A stretch of 64,000 nt of DNA from a virus. The position numbers were made by a program, and so were the translations under genes. Positions 1 to 6,311 of this stretch are shown piece by piece. Under the pieces are notes generated by a model that was not told the DNA's origin, searched no databases, and worked only from the letters and a program-made list of their open reading frames with translations. Location of the stretch: positions 79,217 through 143,216 of the IMG/VR virus record IMGVR_UViG_3300045974_000760. One strand, given 5' to 3'. Positions within the stretch are counted from its first letter, which is position 1; each line of letters starts with the position of its first letter.

Positions 1-2
1 CA

Positions 3-530
3 GAGCGAGCGGTAATCAGCGAGTCAGTCCTTGTGGACTGGAACGTTATTGACACCAACTTTGAGGGCGCGATGTTCGATCGCGTCGACATCAAAGACAG
101 TGAGCTGAGCGGGATGCACATGCCAGGCATGGATATCCGCTTCTCGAACCTACGCCGTGTGATGTGGGGCTACGTGAACTTGTCCGACGGGTGCGTGTAC
201 CAATCCAACTTCTACAAAGTGAACATGCATCACGCGCGGTTTAGCGACACCCTCTTCTGGGGGTGCAGGTTCGACAATGTCGACTTGTCGAGCGCGCATG
301 GAGGCAAGGTCCGCTTCCGCAACTGCGCGTTCAAAGATACGAAGCTCGCCAACATCGACCTGCGCACGGCAACGTTCGAGGAATGTGTCTTCTACGGGGA
401 GGAGATGGACCTCTCCCTCACCATGGTCAATCCCGCCACCTTCCCGTATGTCAAAGGCTGGACGGTCAGCCCCGAGGGAGTGATGCTGCGGGAGCCTGCA
501 CCACCTCCCGGTACAACTGCCGATGTCTGA
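3..530 (+). CDS. Pentapeptide-repeat-like protein, 5' end outside window
   Basis: The reading frame is open to the left edge, so the true start probably lies upstream; a GTG at 33 is the first possible internal start. The product repeats a roughly five-residue pattern of F/L followed by polar residues (for example MFDRVDIKDSELSG, ARFSDTLFWGCRFDNVDL), as in right-handed quadrilateral beta-helix pentapeptide proteins, with more Phe and Cys than the usual A(D/N)Lxx. It overlaps the next gene by 8 bases. The gene at 951 has the same repeat style, so the pair may be duplicates separated by the phosphoesterase gene. Biochemical role unknown. Confidence 0.75.
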   Translation, partial: ERAVISESVLVDWNVIDTNFEGAMFDRVDIKDSELSGMHMPGMDIRFSNLRRVMWGYVNLSDGCVYQSNFYKVNMHHARFSDTLFWGCRFDNVDLSSAHGGKVRFRNCAFKDTKLANIDLRTATFEECVFYGEEMDLSLTMVNPATFPYVKGWTVSPEGVMLREPAPPPGTTADV

Positions 531-954
531 TAACTACGTGAGCATGTGGGGCACGCTCAACTGGCGTACCCCCTTCAGCAACCCCAAGGTGCATGTCGTA
601 GTAGACGTGGACCCCGAGCTCGCTGCATACGCGCGCACGTTCATCCCACCGTCAGAGCGTATCAACGTCCCTCGCTACCCCGCCCACATCACGGCAATGC
701 GCGGGGAGGGGACACACAAGCACCACAGACGGTTGCTCGAGAAGGTACGGGGCATGGTCATCCCATTCGAGTGCGGGAAGATGTCGGAGCTCAGGCACGA
801 CAACGTGTACTGGTGGCTGCCCGTCTACTCGCCCGCGCTTCTGATGTTGCGCAAGCTGCTCGACTTGCCCGAATACACCGAGCTCACGAAACCACCTGAT
901 GGTGCGGAGATGTTTCACATCACCGTCGGCAACACGAAAGGTTGGGCACCATGA
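523..954 (+). CDS. 2H phosphoesterase, candidate anti-CBASS (Acb1-like)
   Basis: This 143-residue protein has two H-x-T motifs, HIT at about 55-57 (YPAHITAMRGE) and HIT at about 132-134 (MFHITVGNTK). That is the signature of the 2H phosphoesterase superfamily. Family knowledge: phage Acb1 proteins such as T4 gp57B are small 2H enzymes of about 150 residues that hydrolyse cyclic oligonucleotide signals of CBASS defence. Length, motif spacing and the small phage-accessory context fit Acb1, but other 2H enzymes (2'-5' RNA ligase or cyclic phosphodiesterase types) remain possible. It overlaps both neighbours (8 bases left, ATGA right), so it is probably co-translated with the two pentapeptide genes. 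Confidence 0.75.
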   Translation: MSDNYVSMWGTLNWRTPFSNPKVHVVVDVDPELAAYARTFIPPSERINVPRYPAHITAMRGEGTHKHHRRLLEKVRGMVIPFECGKMSELRHDNVYWWLPVYSPALLMLRKLLDLPEYTELTKPPDGAEMFHITVGNTKGWAP

Positions 955-1733
955 CGCACACCATCACTCTCACCACTACCGAGCTGCGGGATGCACGTGC
1001 TTGTCCCGCCGGTCTTCGCGCATTCCAAAAGCTCATCGGCAAGGGTAAGCGCTCCATCTCTTTCAATCCCGCTGACCCGCTCATCGCCCTCTGGTCGCGC
1101 TGCGTCTATGGCCAGTACGTTCACTGGCTCGAGCGCGATAAGCACATGCCGCCTCTAGCCCTCCGCAGTACCCTCATCCAGAACGCGGAGCTCCGCGACC
1201 TCACCGCGGTCGGCAGCCAATGGTCGCTCGTCAACATTCGTAAATCCAACATCTTCCACGCCACCTTCAACGCGGCGCTCTTCGACACCTCCTCCATCAG
1301 TCACTCAGACCTATTTGGGTCGCGCTTCAACAACGCGACTTTTCTGAGCTGCAATCTCTTCAATCTGACGCTCACTCAAACGTACTTTGGGCACACGCGC
1401 TTCAGCCAATGCAGCTTCAGCGATTTGTCGACCAGGCTCGCCTCCTTTCACGGCGCGGTCTTCACAGATTGCACCTTCACAGATTGCGACCTCAGTGATG
1501 GCAACTTCAAGTACGCCATCTTTCGCGGCTGTCGCTTCGATCGGTGCAAGTTCTCAGGTGCGCATCTAGGCAAAGCCATCCTCTCCGATGGCTTCTACTC
1601 CAACACAGATCTGGGTGGGGCACTCCGCTTCAAAGAAGACCCTCCCCTCCCCGGGTACCGCACCAAGAAGTACAAGCCCGTCCCGGATTACGTTGTGCTG
1701 GAGTCGAGGTACAAGAAGCCGACGAGGGAGTGA
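951..1733 (+). CDS. Pentapeptide-repeat-like protein
   Basis: ATG at 951 overlaps the preceding TGA (ATGA), which makes it a better start than the TTG at 942. About 260 residues. From about residue 70 to 220 the chain repeats F/L-centred pentapeptides (ATFNAALFDTSSISHSDLFG, then SRFNNATFLSCNLFNLTL), predicting a beta-helix. The N-terminal 60 residues lack the pattern. It is the last gene of the first co-directional group, and a hairpin with a T-rich tail follows within a few bases of the stop. Role unknown; target mimicry or cargo binding are the usual proposals for this fold. Confidence 0.75.
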   Translation: MTHTITLTTTELRDARACPAGLRAFQKLIGKGKRSISFNPADPLIALWSRCVYGQYVHWLERDKHMPPLALRSTLIQNAELRDLTAVGSQWSLVNIRKSNIFHATFNAALFDTSSISHSDLFGSRFNNATFLSCNLFNLTLTQTYFGHTRFSQCSFSDLSTRLASFHGAVFTDCTFTDCDLSDGNFKYAIFRGCRFDRCKFSGAHLGKAILSDGFYSNTDLGGALRFKEDPPLPGYRTKKYKPVPDYVVLESRYKKPTRE

Positions 1734-1734
1734 T

Positions 1735-1768
1735 GTAGAAGGCGGGCCCATCAAAGGCCCTTTCTTCT
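1735..1768 (+). terminator. Probable intrinsic terminator
   Basis: The GGGCC / GGCCC stem (1744-1748 and 1756-1760) has flanking partial pairing of AGAAGG with CTTTCTTCT and ends in a T-rich tail. It lies two bases after the stop of the pentapeptide gene. TAGCCC follows immediately at 1768, as after other terminators in this window. Confidence 0.6.
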
Positions 1769-1791
1769 AGCCCTGAATCTACATCCTCTTC

Positions 1792-1804
1792 TCGGCATAA
1801 GAAG
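1792..1804 (+). promoter_or_regulatory. TCGGcATAAGAAG motif (copy 1)
   Basis: TCGGCATAAGAAG matches four other intergenic or start-proximal sites (5669, 8257, 10358, 31400) that share TC-GG-ATAAG. It sits 32 bases before the ATG at 1837 and just after a terminator. A promoter or regulator-binding role is inferred from recurrence and position only. Confidence 0.35.
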
Positions 1805-1836
1805 GTTGACCCCCAACCCTACGCACGGAGACTCAC

Positions 1837-2301
1837 ATGCCCAACGAAATCATCCACCTCGTCGGTTACGAACAGAAGCGCCCCTACGCCCTCAGCGACA
1901 ATGGCTTCACCGTCACCGGGCCTACACAGACAACGCTATACCTGCTCTGCAAACAACACCGCCTCACCGTGCAAGTGACCGCGGACATGTCCAGCGAGGA
2001 CGTGATTGCGTTCTTGCGCGAGTCAGTACCTCTCGATGAGGTGCACACCACCGTCCTCGAGCGCCTCACTGTTGCTGCGCGTTACATCGATGAGAAGCTG
2101 CGCAAGACCGTGAACTGGTACAGCGGCTACGACATCGATGCCCGCCTCGAGGCACTCACCTTTCGCGCGGCCCTGACCGAGCCCCCATTCAACGAGAAGA
2201 GGCGGGAAGCCCTCGCCGACCTCATCGACACCATTCAAACGGGCAGGTCATACGTCGCCCCGTACATCATCGAGAACACGATGTCGGTGAGGTCGGGCTG
2301 A
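1837..2301 (+). CDS. Hypothetical protein, 154 aa
   Basis: The ATG start has a weak purine-rich site (CGGAGA) about 8 bases upstream. No family is recognised. The N-terminal half looks like mixed alpha/beta (IIHLVGYEQKRPYAL), and the C-terminal half is helical and charged (LERLTVAARYIDEKLRK). It ends in TGATG, sharing its stop with the start of the next gene, so the two are likely translationally coupled. It is the first gene after terminator 1735-1768 and the TCGGCATAAG motif, so it probably heads a new transcript. Confidence 0.7.
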   Translation: MPNEIIHLVGYEQKRPYALSDNGFTVTGPTQTTLYLLCKQHRLTVQVTADMSSEDVIAFLRESVPLDEVHTTVLERLTVAARYIDEKLRKTVNWYSGYDIDARLEALTFRAALTEPPFNEKRREALADLIDTIQTGRSYVAPYIIENTMSVRSG

Positions 2302-2690
2302 TGCCTACGCACAAGGACGTGTACCTCGGCGACGGCTACATGCTGCACACGTACGAGGACGGCAACGCTCGCATTCGCAGGGAGTCCGAGCACCTCATGG
2401 GCGGCACCCGCTTCAATCAGGTCCAGCTACAGAAGCTGGTCGACGGGCTCATTGAGTCGGGCGTTGTTGTGGCCCCCGCAGACAAGCTCGCGCAGTTCCT
2501 CGAGCGATGCGACGGGCGCATCAAGAGTGTGCGCCGCCACCTCCCCGAGGATGAGGAGGCGGGCATCTACGTTGTGATGCACGAGACTACCTTCTGCACC
2601 AAGACCGCAAGCAGGGTGCAGGAGTACGCCGAAGAGGTGTTCGGGGTTGATGTGAGAGTGTGGATTGAGAAGGAAGTACGAAGTGAGTGA
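2301..2690 (+). CDS. Hypothetical protein, 129 aa
   Basis: It starts at the ATG in TGATG shared with the upstream stop. No recognisable domain. Acidic and basic residues are mixed throughout; there is no membrane segment and no paired-cysteine motif. It overlaps the next gene by 8 bases, which supports coding. Function unknown. Confidence 0.65.
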   Translation: MPTHKDVYLGDGYMLHTYEDGNARIRRESEHLMGGTRFNQVQLQKLVDGLIESGVVVAPADKLAQFLERCDGRIKSVRRHLPEDEEAGIYVVMHETTFCTKTASRVQEYAEEVFGVDVRVWIEKEVRSE

Positions 2691-2895
2691 GCTGAGGCGC
2701 GTCGTGGTGTTCAATCTCACTCTCCCCTCAACGCCGGGGAAGGTGAGTGCCTCAGTCTTTCGGTGTGAGTGCAAGAAGGGGGTGATGTTCGATGTCACCT
2801 CCAAGCTCGCTGAAGCAATGGGCGTCCTGCATCACGAGTGCGACATCTGTCACATGCGCGTTGTAACCAAACTACGTAGGGGAGAAGAGAAATGA
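2683..2895 (+). CDS. Small zinc-ribbon-like protein
   Basis: GTG at 2683 is preferred because AAGGAAG lies about 6 bases upstream; an in-frame TTG at 2665 is an alternative. The 70-residue product carries CEC near residues 28-30 and CDIC near 55-58, a four-cysteine arrangement that could bind one zinc ion. The strand-rich N-terminus (RRVVVFNLTLP) fits a small ribbon fold. It ends in an ATGA overlap with the next gene. Partner unknown. Confidence 0.6.
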   Translation: MSELRRVVVFNLTLPSTPGKVSASVFRCECKKGVMFDVTSKLAEAMGVLHHECDICHMRVVTKLRRGEEK

Positions 2896-3650
2896 TTGGA
2901 CCTGGAACATACGCGGTGATTCGAACCATCGGTGCGGGTGTACACGTGGGCGAGATTGTGGATTGGGACGTCAGCAACTCCACCGTCGTGTACCTGAAGA
3001 ACTGCCGGCGCGTACACAAGTGGAGCAGCGCCGCTTCCCCGCACATCCACACGCTCAACGAAATGGCAGTGCGCGGGTTGAACAAGAGCGACAGCCGGGT
3101 GACTGCCCCCATCCCGAACTACACCCTTCTGACCGCAACTCAAATCCTGCCGATGTCCAACCTGGCCATCAGCTCGTTCGAGGAGGTGGGCTGGGAAGGG
3201 GACATGTACAAGCTGCCCTTCGAGGCTCAACCCAAGGCCCCGCCCGAGGGCATAGTCGCCCATGAAGGTGTCACCTGCCTCATACGCACCTACGGTGCGG
3301 GCGTCTCCCTCGGTGAGGTGGATGCCTGGGACCCCCGCTACCCTGGCGTTGTGCACCTCCGCAACGCACGGCAGGTGTGGCAGTGGGACAACGCCGTGGC
3401 CGGGCCTGATGGACAGGTGTACGTCATCCACAGCATCTCTGAGGCAGCTGCTGTGGGCCCAGGCACAAGCGGCCGGGTCAGCGAGTACGTCGAGGAGGAG
3501 ACGATAACGTCAGCCCTCGAAATCATCCCCATCTCTGCCTACGCGCTGCAGCAGTACGCCGCGCAAGGCTGGGAAGCCCCCTACAACGGTCGCCTTCCAG
3601 TGGGCGAAGAGCCGCCACAGAGGCTACATGCTGACGATGAGTACGCTTAG
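2892..3650 (+). CDS. Tandem DUF6948-like protein
   Basis: The 252-residue protein holds two copies of one domain. Copy 1 (about 5-108) has TYAVIRTIGAGVHVGEIVDW...VVYLKNCRRVHKW...ATQILPMS. Copy 2 (about 122-235) has VTCLIRTYGAGVSLGEVDAW...VVHLRNARQVWQW...ALEIIPIS. The pattern (I)RTxxAGVxxGE, then V-L-NAR-W-W, then EIIP is that of the single-domain phage family I know as DUF6948 (unknown function); assignment is from memory. The ATGA overlap with the gene upstream supports the start. A duplicated form may act as a built-in dimer. Confidence 0.65.
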   Translation: MIGPGTYAVIRTIGAGVHVGEIVDWDVSNSTVVYLKNCRRVHKWSSAASPHIHTLNEMAVRGLNKSDSRVTAPIPNYTLLTATQILPMSNLAISSFEEVGWEGDMYKLPFEAQPKAPPEGIVAHEGVTCLIRTYGAGVSLGEVDAWDPRYPGVVHLRNARQVWQWDNAVAGPDGQVYVIHSISEAAAVGPGTSGRVSEYVEEETITSALEIIPISAYALQQYAAQGWEAPYNGRLPVGEEPPQRLHADDEYA

Positions 3651-3984
3651 CCACATCAGGTTGATGCTGTTCGGTCCGTACGACACTACGTTCAGCCCGC
3701 ACCTTCCCTGTGAGATTCGGGGATGTGCGGGCAGTCGTTGTGAGCTCATGTCCGAAGACATGTTCTACGGTGACGGTGAGGACATACACTTCGGCACGCG
3801 CAGCTACGACAACGAGCTCGAAGCGCCGGAGTACATACCCGACGGGCCCATTGGCTCCTTCGAGATGGCAGGGCCTCGCGCAAGGCGCGCGGTCTTGGGC
3901 GTCTATGCGTTACATCTGGCTCATACTCGGGCCCGGGCCCCGGCACGAGCTCCACACCGAAGAGACGCGCTTCTGCTTCGATGA
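3637..3984 (+). CDS. Small ORF of the 3.6-5.5 kb array (unit a)
   Basis: ATG at 3637 overlaps the end of the preceding gene; an in-frame ATG also lies at 3628. Residues 1 to about 85 look protein-like (IRLMLFGPYDTTF, FYGDGEDIHFGTRSYDNE). The tail beyond about 90 overlaps the next unit and looks out of frame (arginine- and alanine-rich), so the functional protein may be shorter. It shares only general features with other units: a short hydrophobic start, then acidic, tyrosine-rich sequence. Function unknown. Confidence 0.45.
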   Translation: MSTLSHIRLMLFGPYDTTFSPHLPCEIRGCAGSRCELMSEDMFYGDGEDIHFGTRSYDNELEAPEYIPDGPIGSFEMAGPRARRAVLGVYALHLAHTRARAPARAPHRRDALLLR

Positions 3985-4078
3985 CTGGAAGGCCGACGCA
4001 GAAGAGTACCCAGAACCTCCCTGTAGTGAAACGAAGGCCAGCGGCTGCCTGGCAGTGGAGTATCGAGAATGGAGGTGA
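3905..4078 (+). CDS. Small ORF of the array (unit b)
   Basis: The 57-residue ORF begins at ATG 3905. Its second half, KADAEEYPEPP...ASGCLAVEYREW, matches the layout of units at 4856 (GDAEEYVY...LSGCLYEEYTYS) and 5252 (VDAEEYAY...GGVLDHEYTYS). That match is the best evidence that it is a real diverged paralogue. It overlaps unit a in another frame and is followed 4 bases later by unit c. Confidence 0.5.
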   Translation: MRYIWLILGPGPRHELHTEETRFCFDDWKADAEEYPEPPCSETKASGCLAVEYREWR

Positions 4079-4082
4079 GCAG

Positions 4083-4292
4083 ATGATGACCTGGCTACGG
4101 TTGTTTCGAATGACACCGATGACGGAGAACTGCAGGTACAAGTCCGGCGTTGGTGCGCACCAGCGTCAGCACATGCCGTGGGAGGCGCAGATGTGGCCCG
4201 GTCTTGCGGACGGGGGCAGCATCTTCGAGAGCAGGGGCGAGGGCATACATCCGATGGCTGACTCTCGCGGTCTATTCACGGCTCCAGAATGA
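4083..4292 (+). CDS. Small ORF of the array (unit c)
   Basis: The 69-residue ORF starts at ATGATG (4083/4086) after GGTGAGCAG. The N-terminal MTWLRLFRMTP has the hydrophobic-basic start seen across the array. The rest (GAHQRQHMPWEAQMWPGL) is not recognised. It ends in an ATGA overlap with unit d. Without homologues it could also be non-coding; its place in a packed co-directional series is the main support. Confidence 0.4.
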   Translation: MMTWLRLFRMTPMTENCRYKSGVGAHQRQHMPWEAQMWPGLADGGSIFESRGEGIHPMADSRGLFTAPE

Positions 4293-4489
4293 TGCAGATC
4301 TTGAAATGGCACTACTACATAGTCGGTGAACCTGGGGACTCGATCGCGGGGCAAGGTGACTATCGTTTCGCAGCGGGGATTGCAACACCTGCTGCGCCGC
4401 GTTTTTCCGACGAGTACGACGAGCACCACGGGGGTGGAACAAATGAGCTGTGGAGGAGGCCAGAACGTGATGACACTACAACGGATTGA
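4289..4489 (+). CDS. Small ORF of the array (unit d)
   Basis: The 66-residue ORF at ATG 4289 is coupled to unit c by an overlap. It starts MMQILKWHYYIVGEPG, again a short hydrophobic strand with aromatic residues, like the array's general start (MxxLRxxxYxxxG). The C-terminal third overlaps the ribosome-binding site and start of unit e. No family recognised. Confidence 0.4.
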   Translation: MMQILKWHYYIVGEPGDSIAGQGDYRFAAGIATPAAPRFSDEYDEHHGGGTNELWRRPERDDTTTD

Positions 4490-4676
4490 TTTCACCGTCG
4501 GCATGCACTTCGTACATGCCGGGCGGGACGAGCTCGGCATCTACGGCAATGGCCAGTACATGCACTACCCGTACGCCGTAGATGCCGTCAGCATCGGTGA
4601 TGGTTGGTGCGGTACGGACGAAGTAGTTTGCCACGGCGAAGGCGCCTCCTACAGGAATATTGCGCATGATACCTAG
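4470..4676 (+). CDS. Small ORF of the array (unit e)
   Basis: ATG 4470 follows a strong GGAGGAGG, which supports translation. 68 residues. QYMHYPYAVDAVSIGDGW resembles the YLWAVDAEEYAY region of the 5252 unit, so it may be a diverged paralogue that lost the acidic EEY. It overlaps unit d at its start and unit f at its end. Ends in TAG. Confidence 0.5.
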   Translation: MTLQRIDFTVGMHFVHAGRDELGIYGNGQYMHYPYAVDAVSIGDGWCGTDEVVCHGEGASYRNIAHDT

Positions 4677-4869
4677 CAATGCCCTGCTCATCGTGCGGTC
4701 CCGCTACACACTGTTTGCTGAGCCGTGCCCTGGCCTAATGGCCTCCGACGCGGCCTGGTGCGCCTCACTGACCAACACACAGGACGCACGACGTACCTGG
4801 CATTGTTACCTCATTCGATACCGAGAGTGCATCGGTGAAGCGGAAGGATGGGAAGATGATTGCGGTTAG
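4666..4869 (+). CDS. Small ORF of the array (unit f)
   Basis: ATG 4666 has AGGAAT about 10 bases upstream. The 67-residue product begins MIPSNALLIVRSRYTLF, a basic-hydrophobic start, and has cysteines at five spread positions. No match recognised. Ends in TAG and overlaps unit g. Confidence 0.4.
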   Translation: MIPSNALLIVRSRYTLFAEPCPGLMASDAAWCASLTNTQDARRTWHCYLIRYRECIGEAEGWEDDCG

Positions 4870-5464
4870 AATGTCCCACTACGCGTACTGGGGTACTTCC
4901 AGTCAACCGTATCGACACTACGCTGAGTCGCAATGTGAGTACCTTTGCGAGCGTCCGTGGAAAGGTGACGCGGAGGAGTACGTGTACGATGAAGAGGAAG
5001 CGCTGAGCGGTTGTCTGTACGAGGAGTACACGTACAGCCACCGCTCGGCAGAAGGGCGGTGTTTACGTGTGGCTACGAGCTCTGCCCTTCGTGCCCTACA
5101 TGCACTTCTACGAGTACACGCCCATTGCCTCCCACGAATACAACCTCGTAACGGAGTGGAACGTGTTGCTCGTAGAAGAGCTCGATACAACGAACCCAAC
5201 ATACCGAGGTTACTGCGCGGACGAGATACTAGACACACACAGGGGCATCTAATGATTGTGCTTCGAATGTCTCACTACACGTACGAAGGCACGCACGCGC
5301 AGGATGAATGTGCGGACTGGTATAGCGAGGCGTATCCGCCACATTACCTCTGGGCGGTAGATGCGGAGGAGTATGCCTACGTGGCCCCCCTCCCTGGTGA
5401 GCCAGGAGGCGGTGTGCTCGACCACGAGTACACCTACAGTAGTCGCGAGATTGAGAATCGATGA
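4856..5464 (+). CDS. Array unit g, open in frame through to unit i
   Basis: ATG 4856 opens MIAVRMSHYAYWGTSS and continues to GDAEEYVY and EEYTYSHRSAEGR (about residues 45-68), a clear paralogue of the 5252 unit. No stop follows unit g, so the frame stays open for 202 residues and ends with the whole unit at 5252. The middle (about residues 70-132) looks like out-of-frame sequence over unit h. Either unit g lost its stop, or a long two-unit protein is made. ATGs at 4856 and 5252 start the two matching units. Confidence 0.45.
   Translation: MIAVRMSHYAYWGTSSQPYRHYAESQCEYLCERPWKGDAEEYVYDEEEALSGCLYEEYTYSHRSAEGRCLRVATSSALRALHALLRVHAHCLPRIQPRNGVERVARRRARYNEPNIPRLLRGRDTRHTQGHLMIVLRMSHYTYEGTHAQDECADWYSEAYPPHYLWAVDAEEYAYVAPLPGEPGGGVLDHEYTYSSREIENR
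5067..5252 (+). CDS. Small ORF of the array (unit h)
   Basis: This 61-residue GTG-start ORF begins MWLRALPFVPYMHFYEYTP, close in style to the other units (MxxLRxxPY...YEY), and is acidic at the end. Its TAA shares bases with the ATG of unit i (TAATG), a coupling arrangement that supports it over the alternative frame. Function unknown. Confidence 0.45.
   Translation: MWLRALPFVPYMHFYEYTPIASHEYNLVTEWNVLLVEELDTTNPTYRGYCADEILDTHRGI
5252..5464 (+). CDS. Array unit i, small acidic tyrosine-rich protein
   Basis: The 70-residue unit has its own ATG in TAATG. MIVLRMSHYTYEG, WAVDAEEYAYV and DHEYTYSSRE align with unit g at 4856 over the full length, and the core recurs in unit b (DAEEY, EYREW). No known family is recognised. 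The charge pattern (net acidic, many Tyr) suggests a small binding protein, but there is no direct evidence. Confidence 0.6.
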   Translation: MIVLRMSHYTYEGTHAQDECADWYSEAYPPHYLWAVDAEEYAYVAPLPGEPGGGVLDHEYTYSSREIENR

Positions 5465-5667
5465 ACAACAACGCCTATCTCGTGTGGGTACAACAGCAGC
5501 GGTGCGTCTTGTTCAGTACGCAGAGCCCGCTCGCTGACACGTACAGCCTGTGGCGCGATGATGATGCCCGTGCCTGTCTGCAGGCCCGTATCTCGCGGGA
5601 TTACGAGGATTACACCAATCCTCAGCTCGTACTGAACGACTACAGCGCGGGTGTACGAAAAGAGTAA
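5461..5667 (+). CDS. Hypothetical protein, 68 aa
   Basis: It starts at the ATG overlapping the TGA of unit i. The product MNNNAYLVWVQQQRCVLF... contains a WRDDDARACLQARISRDYEDY helix-like stretch. It keeps the short hydrophobic start but not the DAEEY core, so membership in the array family is doubtful. Followed by the TCGGGGATAAGAAG motif at 5669. Confidence 0.5.
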   Translation: MNNNAYLVWVQQQRCVLFSTQSPLADTYSLWRDDDARACLQARISRDYEDYTNPQLVLNDYSAGVRKE

Positions 5668-5668
5668 A

Positions 5669-5682
5669 TCGGGGATAAGAAG
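5669..5682 (+). promoter_or_regulatory. TCGGGGATAAGAAG motif (copy 2)
   Basis: Same core as the sites at 1792, 8257, 10358 and 31400. It lies in the 51-base gap before the ATG at 5719, which has its own AGGAGG. Promoter or operator function is inferred from recurrence. Confidence 0.35.
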
Positions 5683-5718
5683 TACGCAGGCGGTTACTAC
5701 ACACAGGAGGAAGAACAG

Positions 5719-6132
5719 ATGGCTGATGCATCAACGGGGAAGTTTGAAGTGGGCGCGCTGAGCGCGTCGTACCGGCAAGAGGGTTCACTCACCTACGTCA
5801 CGCTGCACCGCGCGGGCAACTCTAGTATCGGCCCCGCTGTCTTGGGGGCTACCGCAGAAGACCTGGCAAAAGTAGTCGCAGAGCTCGTTGATCGAGGGCT
5901 CGTGCAGCTGCCCGTAATGCCGACACAGAAGCGTGAGGCGCTCAAGAAGAAGATCGCCGAGCTGGGCATAGATGCGACCGTGAGCGACCCGGCTGATTAC
6001 AAGGCACACGATTGGTGCACCGCTGAGGTGCTGGCGGTCGTAGTGGTTGCCTCCCTCACACTCGACCAGATGCGGCTACTGCTAGTCACGTGTAGAGAGA
6101 CATTCAAGGATAACGAGGTAGTTATCCGATGA
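5719..6132 (+). CDS. Hypothetical protein, 137 aa
   Basis: ATG 5719 follows AGGAGGAAGAACAG, a strong ribosome-binding site. The first half is strand-rich (ASYRQEGSLTYVTLHRAG), followed by LAKVVAELVDRGLVQLPVMP and a lysine-rich helix. The VVAELVDRGLVQLPV...KREALKKKI segment resembles EEALKRGLVLMPL...RLDKLQERY in the 7771 protein, so the two may be distant paralogues. Overlaps the next gene by ATGA. Confidence 0.65.
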   Translation: MADASTGKFEVGALSASYRQEGSLTYVTLHRAGNSSIGPAVLGATAEDLAKVVAELVDRGLVQLPVMPTQKREALKKKIAELGIDATVSDPADYKAHDWCTAEVLAVVVVASLTLDQMRLLLVTCRETFKDNEVVIR

Positions 6133-6311
6133 GCGTCATCGTCATCATCGACCTCGAGGGTGATGAGGCGGCGAAGCTGTTGAAGTCCGCCATCATCATG
6201 CGGGACGCTGACCTCAAGCGCATCAAGCGCCTGGTGAAGAAGCTCGGCTTCCTCGATGAGTTCAAGAAGCTGGGTATTGACGTCTACCCAATCAAGGCAA
6301 AGAAGACATGA
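6129..6311 (+). CDS. Small basic protein, 60 aa
   Basis: Coupled to its neighbours by ATGA overlaps on both sides. MSVIVIIDLEGDEAAKLL is a strand followed by helices rich in Lys and Leu (RIKRLVKKLGFLDEFKKL). Possible nucleic-acid binding from charge alone. No family recognised. Confidence 0.55.
   Translation: MSVIVIIDLEGDEAAKLLKSAIIMRDADLKRIKRLVKKLGFLDEFKKLGIDVYPIKAKKT

Noticed and set aside
2850-3431. 193-residue leftward ORF
   Set aside because: Antisense to the tandem DUF6948-like gene, which has clear internal homology and coupling to its neighbours.
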